Source: Zopfochytrium polystomum
Lineage: Eukaryota; Chytridiomycota; Chytridiomycetes; Chytridiales; Chytridiaceae
Direction: 5' to 3'
DNA length: 64,000 nt
NCBI GenBank assembly: GCA_025765615.1
Contig: JAIVFJ010000052.1
Coordinates: forward strand, 248,001-312,000
How positions within the stretch are numbered: the first letter of the stretch is position 1; each line of letters begins with the position of its first letter. This document shows, one piece after another, positions 55,388 to 64,000 of this stretch. The position numbers and the translations under genes were made by a program. The notes beneath the pieces are model-generated. The model saw only the letters and a program-made list of their open reading frames with translations. It searched no databases and was not told the origin of the DNA.

Positions 55388-55740
55388 TGTCAGGAACAGG
55401 GCAGGACAGGACAAGGCAGACAAGGAACTGAGAGGAGTGATGATTGTATTGGAAACAATAATTCACTTGAGGGATGGGACAGGTCCCCCATCCCCCTTTT
55501 ATACCTTTTGAGAGTGTTCCTTGTCAAGACTCCAAGAAAGTTCCAGAAAGAGCAATTAGTAATACAATGATACCAATGATACCAATGACAACAAGACAAG
55601 TCAGGAAAGCAAAGAAGGTTCCAGAAGGTTCCACAAGGTTCCATGAAGGAATGTTCTAGAAGGTTCCAGAAGGTTCCAGAAGGTTCCATGAAGGAATGTT
55701 CTAGAAGGTTCCAGAGGTTTCCAGAGGGTGATTCATAACA
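55388..55740 (-). mobile_element. Solo LTR of the Gypsy chromovirus, target duplication TGCTG
   Basis: 353 bp, reverse complement of the LTR at 35457 with a few substitutions and apparently identical to that at 61198. TGCTG flanks both sides (55383-55387 and 55741-55745). It keeps the GAA/TTC array, TATA box and the AAGTGAATTAT segment. Its TG start lies only 48 bp from the 5' end of tRNA-Lys. Confidence 0.93.
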
Positions 55741-55788
55741 TGCTGCAAGTGGTAGACTTGAAATTACTTGTGGCTTCTAATCAGTACA

Positions 55789-55886
55789 GCCTGGTTAGCT
55801 CAATCGGTAGAGCGTGTGACTCTTAGCTAACCCTAGACGGGGTCTCTGCAATCACAAGGCTGTGGGTTCGACCCCCACATCGGGCG
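55789..55886 (+). tRNA. tRNA-Lys(CTT) with 25-nt intron
   Basis: Exon 1 ends GACTCTTA (37 nt), a 25-nt intron follows, exon 2 starts ATCACAAGG. Acceptor GCCTGGT/ATCGGGC, T arm GTGGG-TTCGACC-CCCAC, discriminator G. Confidence 0.9.
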
Positions 55887-56990
55887 CTCCCTTGTGCATC
55901 TTTGGACCCATCAGCACTCTCTGCTATGCTTCCTTTCTGGCCAGAATATTGAAAACATTGTCCTTTTCACCCAAGTTCAACCACACCACAGAAAAGCTGT
56001 GTTCTGATTGAAGAGGGTGCTGAGGCGGCGTGGTTGCTCACCGGCCCCTCCCTCCACTTAAGAATGTGCCTTGTCACACTTAAGGTTTCAAATTAATACA
56101 TACCCTGATATTTTCTAATTAATTGTTTAACAAGCTTTGCATCTAGAAAGTGGCTGGTTCTCTTTTTGAAAATCTTTATTAAATTTTTTTGGACAAGGAG
56201 CTTTAAATTTAATTACTATATTCAAAAGTGATTTATCAACGATATGTATGGGTTTGAAACCTTAGTCACACTTACAAAAATTCTGTGCGGTTCTATCTAC
56301 GACAAAATTTTGCACACTTTGGCTGGCATATGGGTGGTGTCAGTCAGTTTCGTGCAAAAATGCATAATACTGCAATTGGTAGGAATGTTGAATATTGCTG
56401 TTTCCATTGAAAAGTCATTGTTGCAATGAAAGAAAAACATTGCTACAAACCAGAGTCAGACCGCCCAACAGGGTGGTAAAATGGGGGCTGCATTTATCTG
56501 TTTCAAGATACCTTGAAAAGTTGGTGAAAAGTTTGGAGGCTGCACACAACTGACCAGAAAGAGGAAAAAAGGGGAAAAAAAGGAAGACAGTTTTTTCGTT
56601 TCTGTACAAATTTATGGTAAAACAGGAAAGACGATGAATCGTTCCCAATAAGAACGGAAAAGCATTTGGGGAAAGGGTCTGGACCGACTATGCAAATCTC
56701 CCCCTACCCCCCCTCCCAACTGTCGGGTCACTTCATTGCGAGAGGACATTACCTAGTGCAACAGCAATTCCATGTTGATTTGGTGCTGCTCTATGGGGAA
56801 AACCTGCCGCAGGATGAATTCAAAATGTCCAAAAATTAGTGGAAAGAATAAGACAAGCCCAGGAACAACTGCCACTTAGCTGCTTGCTTTGGGAAAGCAA
56901 ACACCTTTTGACCAACGGTGACAAGTGTTCCACACCCATTGAACAAGAGATTTAAATATCTGCCTTTGTAGTCTGGACCACTGCAGAAAT
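55887..56990. other. No gene recognised
   Basis: AT-rich, no motif-bearing frame. Confidence 0.4.
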
Positions 56991-57062
56991 CTCCCAGGCG
57001 GGGAATCGAACCCCGATCGCCACCGTGAGAGGGTGGAATCTTAACCATTAGACGACCTAGGA
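56991..57062 (-). tRNA. tRNA-Glu(CTC)
   Basis: 72-nt cloverleaf: TCCTAGG/CCTGGGA, anticodon stem CCACC/GGTGG with CTC, T arm CGGGG-TTCGATT-CCCCG, discriminator G. Confidence 0.92.
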
Positions 57063-57175
57063 TCTATGCAAAGCTCTTTCGTTTTAATCTTTGACCCTCC
57101 AAAATGACAAACTCCCTGACTTTTTGATGATGTGGGTGTGGCAGGAATGTGTGGCAGAAAAAAGAGGTTACTAGT

Positions 57176-57320
57176 TTTTCTCTTTCTCTCCAAGTTGGGG
57201 AGATTATCCATAACAGAGTTTTTCTTTTTTCTCTCCAAATTGGGGAGAAGGACCACCAACAAGCACACATCTCCACTTCATTCACTCCTTCCACTTGCCA
57301 CTCAGAGTAGACTGTTTACA
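57176..57320 (+). mobile_element. LTR family A, 3' end fragment
   Basis: Last part of the 415-bp LTR (CTCTCCAAGTTGGGGAG to GTAGACTGTTTACA) with a partial internal duplication of the CTCTCCAA.TTGGGGAGA segment. Confidence 0.7.
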
Positions 57321-57575
57321 CATGTGATAAAGCCTGTTGGTCAAGTCGAGTGGATGTGGCTGTGGGCGGTTGGGTTTGGTGCATTCTCGATTGCTTGTGT
57401 TTCCATGCACAAGTTCCCAGCTGGTGACCTTCCAATCCCTTCATGGTCTGCTCACTTCTCTCTTTACCCCCCCTTGTCACTGGCAACAACAACTAGTGAT
57501 TGCAGCAGTCTATCAAGATTCTCCACCTGAGTGGCTTCACACCATCCAAGTCCACAGGGTGGAATTAGATGCACA

Positions 57576-57647
57576 GGGGGCTTCCGGGACTTGAACCCGG
57601 GACCTCCTCCACCCTAAGAAGGAATCATACCCCTAGACCAAAGCCCC
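57576..57647 (-). tRNA. tRNA-Pro(AGG)
   Basis: 72-nt cloverleaf: GGGGCTT/AAGCCCC, anticodon AGG in TTAGGGT, T arm CCGGG-TTCAAGT-CCCGG, discriminator C. Confidence 0.9.
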
Positions 57648-57780
57648 ATGCTTTTTTCAGAAGTGCCTCAACCTCTCCACTGCAACCTAGAAACTGGGTA
57701 CTTGACCGTCAATTAAGGCTGACACCATACCCACAGGCCATGAAAAGTCTCACAATCTGCCCATTGCAGACAGAGTGACA

Positions 57781-57853
57781 CGAGCGTGCCAGGGGTCGAA
57801 CCTGGAATCTCTTGATTCGTAGTCAAGCGCGGTAACCATTTTGCCACACGCCC
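57781..57853 (-). tRNA. tRNA-Arg(ACG)
   Basis: 73-nt cloverleaf: GGGCGTG/CACGCTC, anticodon stem CTTGA/TCAAG with ACG, T loop TTCGACC, discriminator G. Confidence 0.9.
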
Positions 57854-57970
57854 ACATTAGTGCCTTTGGCTTGTATGATTGCATCACTATCTTAGGACTT
57901 CCAAACCCTATCAACCTCTCAGCAATAAAATGCAATCACAGTTACCCCAATCCCATTCCCAAGATCTTCC

Positions 57971-58034
57971 GCAGTATGAAATACAGAGCCCCTGCTGCAT
58001 CGGGTCCAGAGAAGCATAATCCAAGATCCTGATC
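57971..58034 (+). mobile_element. LTR family C fragment
   Basis: Matches 49321-49385 (GCAGTAT.AAA, CAGAGAAGCAT, GATCCTGATCA) with several substitutions. A T run at about 58101-58125 follows. Confidence 0.55.
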
Positions 58035-58387
58035 AAGGGGGAATATCTGCATCCTCTTTAAAACACAGGCACATACAGATGAGGCAGATATGAGCCTGTT
58101 TTTTTTTTTTTTTTTTTTTTTTTTTGCTCAGATATGGGAGGATTCCCAGGCAAAATGGATATCCAGTACGTATGTTTTATTGATGCACGCGTGGCATACA
58201 AGCTAACTTTGGCCAGGCCTCCCACATCTGCAAGGGCAGCTGCATTCTGGTGCTTTGGGGCTAACTGCACCCAACTAGCTGCATCCAAAAAGAGCAGATC
58301 TAACCTGCCACCCACACAACTTTGTGCGCAGCTAAGGCAATAACTGCAACAGAGGAGCCGAGCAAGCTGGTTTTGCAACACTCTGTC

Positions 58388-58469
58388 CGACAACGGCAGG
58401 ACTCGAACCTGCGCACGGAAACCGTAACAGATTTCTAGTCTGTCGCCTTAACCGCTCGGCCACGTTGTC
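58388..58469 (-). tRNA. tRNA-Ser(AGA)
   Basis: 82-nt class II tRNA: GACAACG/CGTTGTC, anticodon stem ACAGA/TCTGT with AGA, long variable arm, T arm GCAGG-TTCGAGT-CCTGC, discriminator G. Confidence 0.92.
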
Positions 58470-59407
58470 TGTGCCTCCTGGCCAATAGGCCACTTTCAAT
58501 TGGTACTTACCAGTGCCACTTGCAGGCAGCTCCAAACCTGGATGTGCAGCAGCAGCCTGATATTGCACTGATCCACAGACAACTTCAGTCCCTGGCTTTG
58601 GCTTGCCAATGGCCCAACACAAAATTTAAATCATCCAAAAAGGTGATTCTCCTGGTTTGTTTTCATGAAAAGAAATGGTGCCAAGTTGGAAAGCACCAGC
58701 TTGCCTAAGTGTGCTTGTGCTTTTTGTCAGTTTGGGAATTTTTAAGTGGCAGAGGAGAAAGGGGCGTCCAAAAATTTGAGCTCATAGAGAGCATCCCTGT
58801 CAGCTCAAGGAGGATTTCTGTTGCTGCATCACTGCTGCTTTGCCATTGCATTTGCCACAACACTATTGCATCCTGCTTGATTGCCGCCGCACACAGTGCT
58901 GCTTCCTCACACCCAGCTGTCAAGCCCCACACTTTGTCTCGACCTGTTCTCCAGAGGGATTGTCCTGGAGCGCCACGCTCCATGGTCTGCCAGGAGAAGT
59001 AGGAGATTCTCACACCTATGCCAGAGAGTGCATGCAACAGGTCCAGATGAGACTGATTCAGAGGTGGCTTTACATTTCCTGCTTCTAAAGCAGGCACCTG
59101 AGTAAGGATCCATGGGGCGTGCCTGGTGAAATACTGCAGAGGTGGGTTGATTGTGGGATGGACAGGGTCTGAAATTTGCACCAACAATCACTTTTCCTGT
59201 TTGTTCATTCACGTCAACTGGCTTGCGTGATGGAGTATTCAATTTCTAACAAAATCAGATCCTAGGAAAAAAGCACAGAAACAATTTGAAGTGACTTAGC
59301 AGAAAAAAAGCAGCCAGTGGCAGTCAAGTGAACGCCAAGCCAGTCCAGGACTGGAGTCTGAGCCTGGAAGTGGAAGCTCTGTCCAGCAAGTGAAGTCCAA
59401 CTGATGG

Positions 59408-59479
59408 CTCCCAGACGGGGAATCGAACCCCGATCGCCGCCGTGAAAGGGCGGAATCTTGACCGTTAGACGATCTGGGA
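59408..59479 (-). tRNA. tRNA-Glu(TTC)
   Basis: Identical to 32297-32368 as far as I can read it. Part of the duplication. Confidence 0.94.
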
Positions 59480-59611
59480 ATAGCAAAAGCTAACAAAACT
59501 TGCATGCCGATTGCGTGGCATGAGGAGAATCCTCCAGCCATGTTCCACTAAAACAAGTGAGAAAATGGCAGGCACACGACAAAACATGCAGTGCACCCAC
59601 TTGTTGCGACG

Positions 59612-59725
59612 GCTCTGGTGGCTTAGTTGGTTAAAGCGTCGGTCTCATACATGACACACCTGGTTGCACAGGTGCTCCTCCACACAGTCATCCGAAGGTC
59701 GTGAGTTCGACTCTCACCCAGAGCA
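59612..59725 (+). tRNA. tRNA-Met(CAT) with 40-nt intron
   Basis: Same exons and intron as 32500-32613. Part of the duplication. Confidence 0.9.
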
Positions 59726-60262
59726 CCCCATTCCCTTCCACTGGCTGGTCGGAGCACTTTCTCCTTCAAAGGAGAAATGGCAATTCTGTACAGACATATG
59801 GCAGGGAAGATTGTTCTCCTGGTGAGGCACACTGGGGAGCACAGGGGAGGTGCTCACACTGCTGCTCCTCTGCTGGGCTCTGGGTCAGCACACAGATTCA
59901 GCTGTGCCATCACCACTGAGCTACTACACAACTCAATACCGTTAAGGCCCTTTTTGTCACAAATACCGAAATTGTATTGATTTTGGAACCTGAGCTGCTC
60001 CACCTCCATCCTCAGTAGAGCTCCTCATTCTGCCTCCAAGGACCTTCTGTTGATTCCAGTTTGTTGTTTGCACGACTTTGGCACTGGTGGCATTGGCCAT
60101 TTGTCAAACCTGTATGAACAAGTGCTTTTGAGCTCCTAACTATGGGTGAGATGGCTGGCTAAAGTGCTGCCAATGGTGGCAAACATTGGAAGGAACGTGA
60201 TGCTTGGCATTGGTTGGCAACAGGATGGGTACTGGAACGACAACCCCAAGTGACTTAAAAAG

Positions 60263-60345
60263 GCGCTGGTAGTTTAGTGGTAAAATAGACGCCTTCCACC
60301 CGTGGGAGATAGCATCAGCCCCGGGTTCAATTCCCGGTCAGCGCA
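60263..60345 (+). tRNA. tRNA-Gly(TCC) with about 12-nt intron
   Basis: Acceptor GCGCTGG/TCAGCGC (G-T wobble), anticodon TCC in CTTCCA, a short intron of about 12 nt, T arm CCGGG-TTCAATT-CCCGG, discriminator A. One anticodon-stem pair is mismatched after intron removal. This is the intact version of the pseudogene at 33150. Confidence 0.8.
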
Positions 60346-60765
60346 ATGGTTAGTCAAAGCTGCTTTTACTGATTGCGCTCGCAATTGGATTTTGAAGATC
60401 TTCATGAGGTTGGTGTTACTGTGCTGACAGTGATTGTTGTGTCTGATCACATAGTTTGCCTTTGTTTACGCACCTGTGTTGTTTGCTTATTCCTTCAGTC
60501 AAGCTGCTTTTAAATATTCTTGTGGCTGGTAGAGTTTGATGCATGATTGGCTGCAGCCATCTTGCAGAGATGCGTTGCACAAGTGCTGCAACTGATCCAC
60601 ACACCAATCAAATTTCTTGTAAGCAAAGGACACTGGTGGGTCCATGGAATGAGGGCTCTTTCTGGGACCCTGGTGTTCTTCCAGCAACACTGCAAAGAAA
60701 TCTTTTTCTCCAGTACCTATAAGTAGATTAGTGATCAATCTAAAACGACATCAATAACATCCAGC

Positions 60766-60836
60766 GCAACAGTGGTTCAGTGGTAGAATTATCGCCTGCC
60801 ACGCGGTAGACCCGGGTCCGATTCCCGGCTGTTGCA
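60766..60836 (+). tRNA. tRNA-Gly(GCC)
   Basis: Identical in the body to 33636-33706. It ends 362 bp before the Gypsy insertion. Confidence 0.94.
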
Positions 60837-61197
60837 AGGCGGTGCTGCAAGCTCCTGCGGTAGCTGTAAACTGTGAATTACTGGACATGTCCTTGCAAAT
60901 TTTTCTCAGTTTTTTTATTTCTCCACTCCTCTCATGTTTCCATCAAAAGCAAGAAAAGGACCAATCACCAAAGAAGTCCAACATGTGACTCCACTGTCCT
61001 CCCTGGTGTTTGGTGCAGTGTGGTGCCACTGCTACTGTGCTATATTTGTTGGGTCTCTGAAGGAAGGGTCAAGGGGAAAGAGAATCAGTGACCCCACTCC
61101 ATTCGTTTCTTATGGCTGGTGCGCACTGTGCAGTGGGAACCCCATTTTACTCATGTTTCACAGCAACCCCTCCTCCCCAAAGGTGTGGGTGCCTGGG

Positions 61198-61550
61198 TGT
61201 CAGGAACAGGGCAGGACAGGACAAGGCAGACAAGGAACTGAGAGGAGTGATGATTGTATTGGAAACAATAATTCACTTGAGGGATGGGACAGGTCCCCCA
61301 TCCCCCTTTTATACCTTTTGAGAGTGTTCCTTGTCAAGACTCCAAGAAAGTTCCAGAAAGAGCAATTAGTAATACAATGATACCAATGATACCAATGACA
61401 ACAAGACAAGTCAGGAAAGCAAAGAAGGTTCCAGAAGGTTCCACAAGGTTCCATGAAGGAATGTTCTAGAAGGTTCCAGAAGGTTCCAGAAGGTTCCATG
61501 AAGGAATGTTCTAGAAGGTTCCAGAGGTTTCCAGAGGGTGATTCATAACA
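61198..61550 (-). repeat. 3' LTR of second Gypsy copy
   Basis: 353 bp, same sequence as the solo LTR at 55388 as far as I can read. It differs from the 35457 LTRs at a few sites (for example in the stretch before the TATA box). Confidence 0.94.
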
Positions 61551-64000
61551 TCATCTCCCCCTTTTAGGCCTCTTCTGCAACTTGGTGGGGTACCTGGTCT
61601 TGAACTCGAGCAGGAGGTCTTGGCAGTGAGTGAGGTTTGACTCAGGCTCCCAGGTGTTGTCAGCATCTGAGTAACCTTTCCACTTAACAAGGAACTTGAG
61701 TGTTCTTCCAAACCACTTGGCATCCAAGATTTGTTCAACCTCAAATTCCTCTTCACCTTCTACCTCAACTGGAGGAGGAGGAGGAACAACTCTGCCTGGA
61801 ATGGAATTGGCCACAAACTTCTCTAAAAGGCTGACATGGAAAACTGGGTGGATCTTCATGGATGCAGGGAGATCCAGCTTGAAGGTGACTGGATTGATTT
61901 GCTCCAAGATCTTGAAAGGTCCCAACTTGAGGTTGTCTAGCTTGGGACTTGGTCTTTTGGTCTGCAAGTTCTTCCTCAGAAGCCAAACTTGCTGACCCAC
62001 AGCAAGGTCATGGTCCATTCTGTGAGTGTTGGCAAATCTTGAGGCATCTTCTTGGGCTTGCTTCAGGGTGGAGTCCAGGAAGGAGTTGATGATCTTGAGC
62101 TTATGTAAGTGTGAAGCCACAGCAGGAGCTTGGACATTGGATAGGGTCTCTTGTCCCAGAAGATCTCCTCTTGGATTGAAGCCTTTGGTTGCAAAGAAAG
62201 GAGATAGCTGGGTGCTTGAGTGGAGAGAATTGTTGAGAGCAAATTCTGCCAGTGGAAGGAGGGTAGGCCAATCATCCTGTTGATAGCTGACATAGCACCT
62301 CAAATACTGCTCCAGAGTCTGGTTTGTTCTTTCTGTTTGTCCATCAGTCTGAGGGTGATAAGCAGTTGACAGTTGAGACTTGATTCCAAGGGCTGCTGTG
62401 AGTGCTTTCCAAAATTGAGATCTGAACTGTGGTCCTCTGTCACTGACGATTGACTGAGGCAGCCCATGGAGCCTGAATATGTGCTGCAAAAACAGGTCTG
62501 CTGTTCCTTGTGCATCTATATTCTCAGTGCAGGGGATGAAATGGGCCAACTTTGTCCTTCTGCAGATGACAACAAGGATAGAGTCAAATCCATGGGATGG
62601 GGGCAGTTTCACAATGAAGTCCATGGATATTGATGACCAAGGGCTGATGGCAATTGGGAGGGGCTCCAGAAGTCCATAGGGCTTGTGTCTGCTGGATTTG
62701 TTTCTTTGACAGGTTTCACAGCTGCTGACATAGTTCTTGATGTACTTCCTCATGCCTGGCCAGTAGAAGTCTCTGGAAACAAGCTCATATGTCTTGTGCT
62801 CTCCTGGGTGTCCAGCTGTTGCTGCATCATGCCTTGTCTTGAGTATCTCAAGTTTTTCCTCTTCTTGGCTGATTTGAATCTTGTGAGGCTTGGGGTCCTT
62901 GGAAATAGCATGGGCCCACACACTGTCAGGAAGCAATGAAAGGTGTGTCTTGGATGGTGGGGTGAAACCATCTCCTCCTTCAGGTGCAAGGTCTGTTCTT
63001 CTTGACAGGGCATCAGCCACAGTGTTAAGGTGGCCAGGAGAATAGCACAGCTTAAAGTCATACTCAGAGAGCAGTTCAGCCCACCTGGCATGCCTCTGCT
63101 TGAGCAACCTCCTTGCCCTGAAGAAGGTGAGGTTCTTGTGATCAGAATAGACAGAGATGCCTTTAGAACCAGCCAAGTAGTGTCTCCAGAATTTGAATGC
63201 TTCCACAATTGCAAGCAACTCCTTGTCATGGACTGTGTAGTTACACTCAGCACTGTTCAGCTTCCTGGAGTAATATGCCACTGGATGCAGAGGAGCAGAG
63301 GGGTCCTGAGAGCTTGGCTGGGACAGAACAGCGCCAAGGGCATAGTCTGAGGCATCAGTTTCCAAGGTGAAGGGAAGCAAGGGATCCACATGCTTAAGGA
63401 GTGGTGCACTTGTGGTTGCTGTCTTAAGAGCTAGCCAGGCTTGCTCTGCTGCTGGGGTCCATTCAAACTTGGTGGTCTTCTTGGTGAGATCAGTGAGAGG
63501 CTTGGCTATGGCAGAATAGTTGGCAATGAAGGTTCTGTAGAAGTTGCAAAATCCAAGGAAGCTTTGAACATCCTTGATGGAATTTGGAGCCTTCCATTCA
63601 AGAATAGTTTGGATCTTGTCTGGTGCCATGGAGATCCCTTTGTCAGACACAATGAACCCCAAAAACTCAATGGAGGTCTTGTGGAATTCACACTTCTCCA
63701 GCTTTGCATAGAGGTGATGCTGTCTGAGTCTCTCCAAGACAGTCTTGACATGTCCCATATGGCTTGCAGTGTCAGATGAAAATACCAGGATATCATCCAG
63801 GTAGACAATGACAAAAAGGTCCAGAATATCCCTGAAGATGTCATTCATCATGCCTTGGAAAATAGCTGGAGCATTGGTAAGTCCAAAGGGCATGACCAAG
63901 TACTCAAAGTGACCGTATTTGCATCTGAAGGCAGTCTTCCATTGATCCTGGGGCTTAATTCTGACCAAATTGTAGGCACCTCTGAGGTCAATCTTGGAAA
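61551..64000 (-). CDS. pol: Pol of second Gypsy copy, partial, with complete integrase
   Basis: Open in one frame from the window edge to a TGA at 61551-61553 directly against the LTR. In order: RT from about the middle with YLDDILVFS, RNase H with TDASDYALGAVL, and integrase zinc finger GHPGEHKT .. CETCQRNK. The integrase catalytic core has all three acidic landmarks: SMDFIVKLP, IVSDRGPQFR and TDGQTERTNQTLEQYLR. The GPY-like region precedes a C-terminal chromodomain. This copy retains the 258 residues missing from the element at 35457 and is the likely autonomous type. Only protease and gag are unseen because the window ends. Confidence 0.94.
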   Translation of the reverse strand, partial: SKIDLRGAYNLVRIKPQDQWKTAFRCKYGHFEYLVMPFGLTNAPAIFQGMMNDIFRDILDLFVIVYLDDILVFSSDTASHMGHVKTVLERLRQHHLYAKLEKCEFHKTSIEFLGFIVSDKGISMAPDKIQTILEWKAPNSIKDVQSFLGFCNFYRTFIANYSAIAKPLTDLTKKTTKFEWTPAAEQAWLALKTATTSAPLLKHVDPLLPFTLETDASDYALGAVLSQPSSQDPSAPLHPVAYYSRKLNSAECNYTVHDKELLAIVEAFKFWRHYLAGSKGISVYSDHKNLTFFRARRLLKQRHARWAELLSEYDFKLCYSPGHLNTVADALSRRTDLAPEGGDGFTPPSKTHLSLLPDSVWAHAISKDPKPHKIQISQEEEKLEILKTRHDAATAGHPGEHKTYELVSRDFYWPGMRKYIKNYVSSCETCQRNKSSRHKPYGLLEPLPIAISPWSSISMDFIVKLPPSHGFDSILVVICRRTKLAHFIPCTENIDAQGTADLFLQHIFRLHGLPQSIVSDRGPQFRSQFWKALTAALGIKSQLSTAYHPQTDGQTERTNQTLEQYLRCYVSYQQDDWPTLLPLAEFALNNSLHSSTQLSPFFATKGFNPRGDLLGQETLSNVQAPAVASHLHKLKIINSFLDSTLKQAQEDASRFANTHRMDHDLAVGQQVWLLRKNLQTKRPSPKLDNLKLGPFKILEQINPVTFKLDLPASMKIHPVFHVSLLEKFVANSIPGRVVPPPPPVEVEGEEEFEVEQILDAKWFGRTLKFLVKWKGYSDADNTWEPESNLTHCQDLLLEFKTRYPTKLQKRPKRGR

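Larger units (their letters stand above)
58715..61197. repeat. Segmental duplication, copy 2 (partner 31605-34067)
   Basis: Same order and orientation as copy 1, including Glu, Met, Gly(TCC) and Gly(GCC) tRNA genes. It is cut at 61197/61198 by the insertion of a Gypsy element. The unique flank seen at 34068 in copy 1 is expected beyond the window. Confidence 0.93.
61198..64000 (-). mobile_element. Ty3/Gypsy chromovirus, second copy, cut by window end
   Basis: The 3' LTR (61198-61550) and most of pol are present on the minus strand. The 5' half lies beyond 64000. The insertion splits the duplicated block. The matching empty site is at 34067/34068 in the other copy, so the insertion came after the duplication. 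Five bases CTGGG (61193-61197) are the expected target duplication. Confidence 0.94.

Overview
This window is nuclear DNA of a eukaryote. The evidence is spliceosomal introns with GT..AG ends, a TACTAAC-type branch point, tRNA genes with introns between positions 37 and 38, LTR retrotransposons with 5-bp target duplications, and many long microsatellites. The chromodomain Ty3/Gypsy element, the many tRNA introns and the secreted GDSL hydrolase would fit an early-diverging fungus, but a protist cannot be excluded. I do not name a species.

Left part (1-31 kb). This is a sparse, GC-varied region with few real genes and much decayed mobile DNA. The genes I can support are a five-exon secreted GDSL/SGNH esterase (minus, 7999-9537), an uncharacterised gene with a Myb/SANT-like segment (minus, 11340-12551), a two-exon Sel1-repeat protein (minus, 13306-15362) and a three-exon TIR-Sel1 protein (plus, 28395-30478). 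Two broken Sel1 copies lie between the last two (24.3-26.4 kb). Relics present are Ty1/copia RT-RNase H (1-870), a hAT transposase (5.4-6.1 kb), a DDE_Tnp_4-like transposase N-terminus (12.96-13.19 kb), a cytochrome P450 3' end (16.5-16.8 kb) and a tyrosine recombinase (20.7-21.2 kb). Microsatellites (GA, CA, GTCT, ACAG, homopolymers) fill 17.2-19 kb and 21.2-24.6 kb.

Right part (31.6-64 kb). I see no ordinary protein gene here. Instead there are 22 intact-looking tRNA genes plus two tRNA relics and a tRNA-like segment. The intact genes cover 18 of the 20 amino acids (Asn and Cys not seen), and seven of them carry short introns. Two blocks, 31605-34067 and 58715-61197, are a segmental duplication carrying the same four tRNAs in the same order.

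Mobile DNA on the right. A complete chromodomain Gypsy element (35457-40044, target duplication GTCAG) has LTRs that differ at one base, a gag and a pol joined by a -1 frameshift signal, an apparent Tf1-like self-priming site, and an in-frame loss of the integrase core. A second copy with an intact integrase enters at 61198 and runs off the right edge, and a solo LTR of the family sits at 55388-55740. Its U3 holds an unusually long run of alternating GAA/TTC units matching the heat-shock element consensus. Two further LTR families occur as solo LTRs: one of about 415 bp (2285, 16791, 48357 and fragments) and one of 790 bp (48931-49720).
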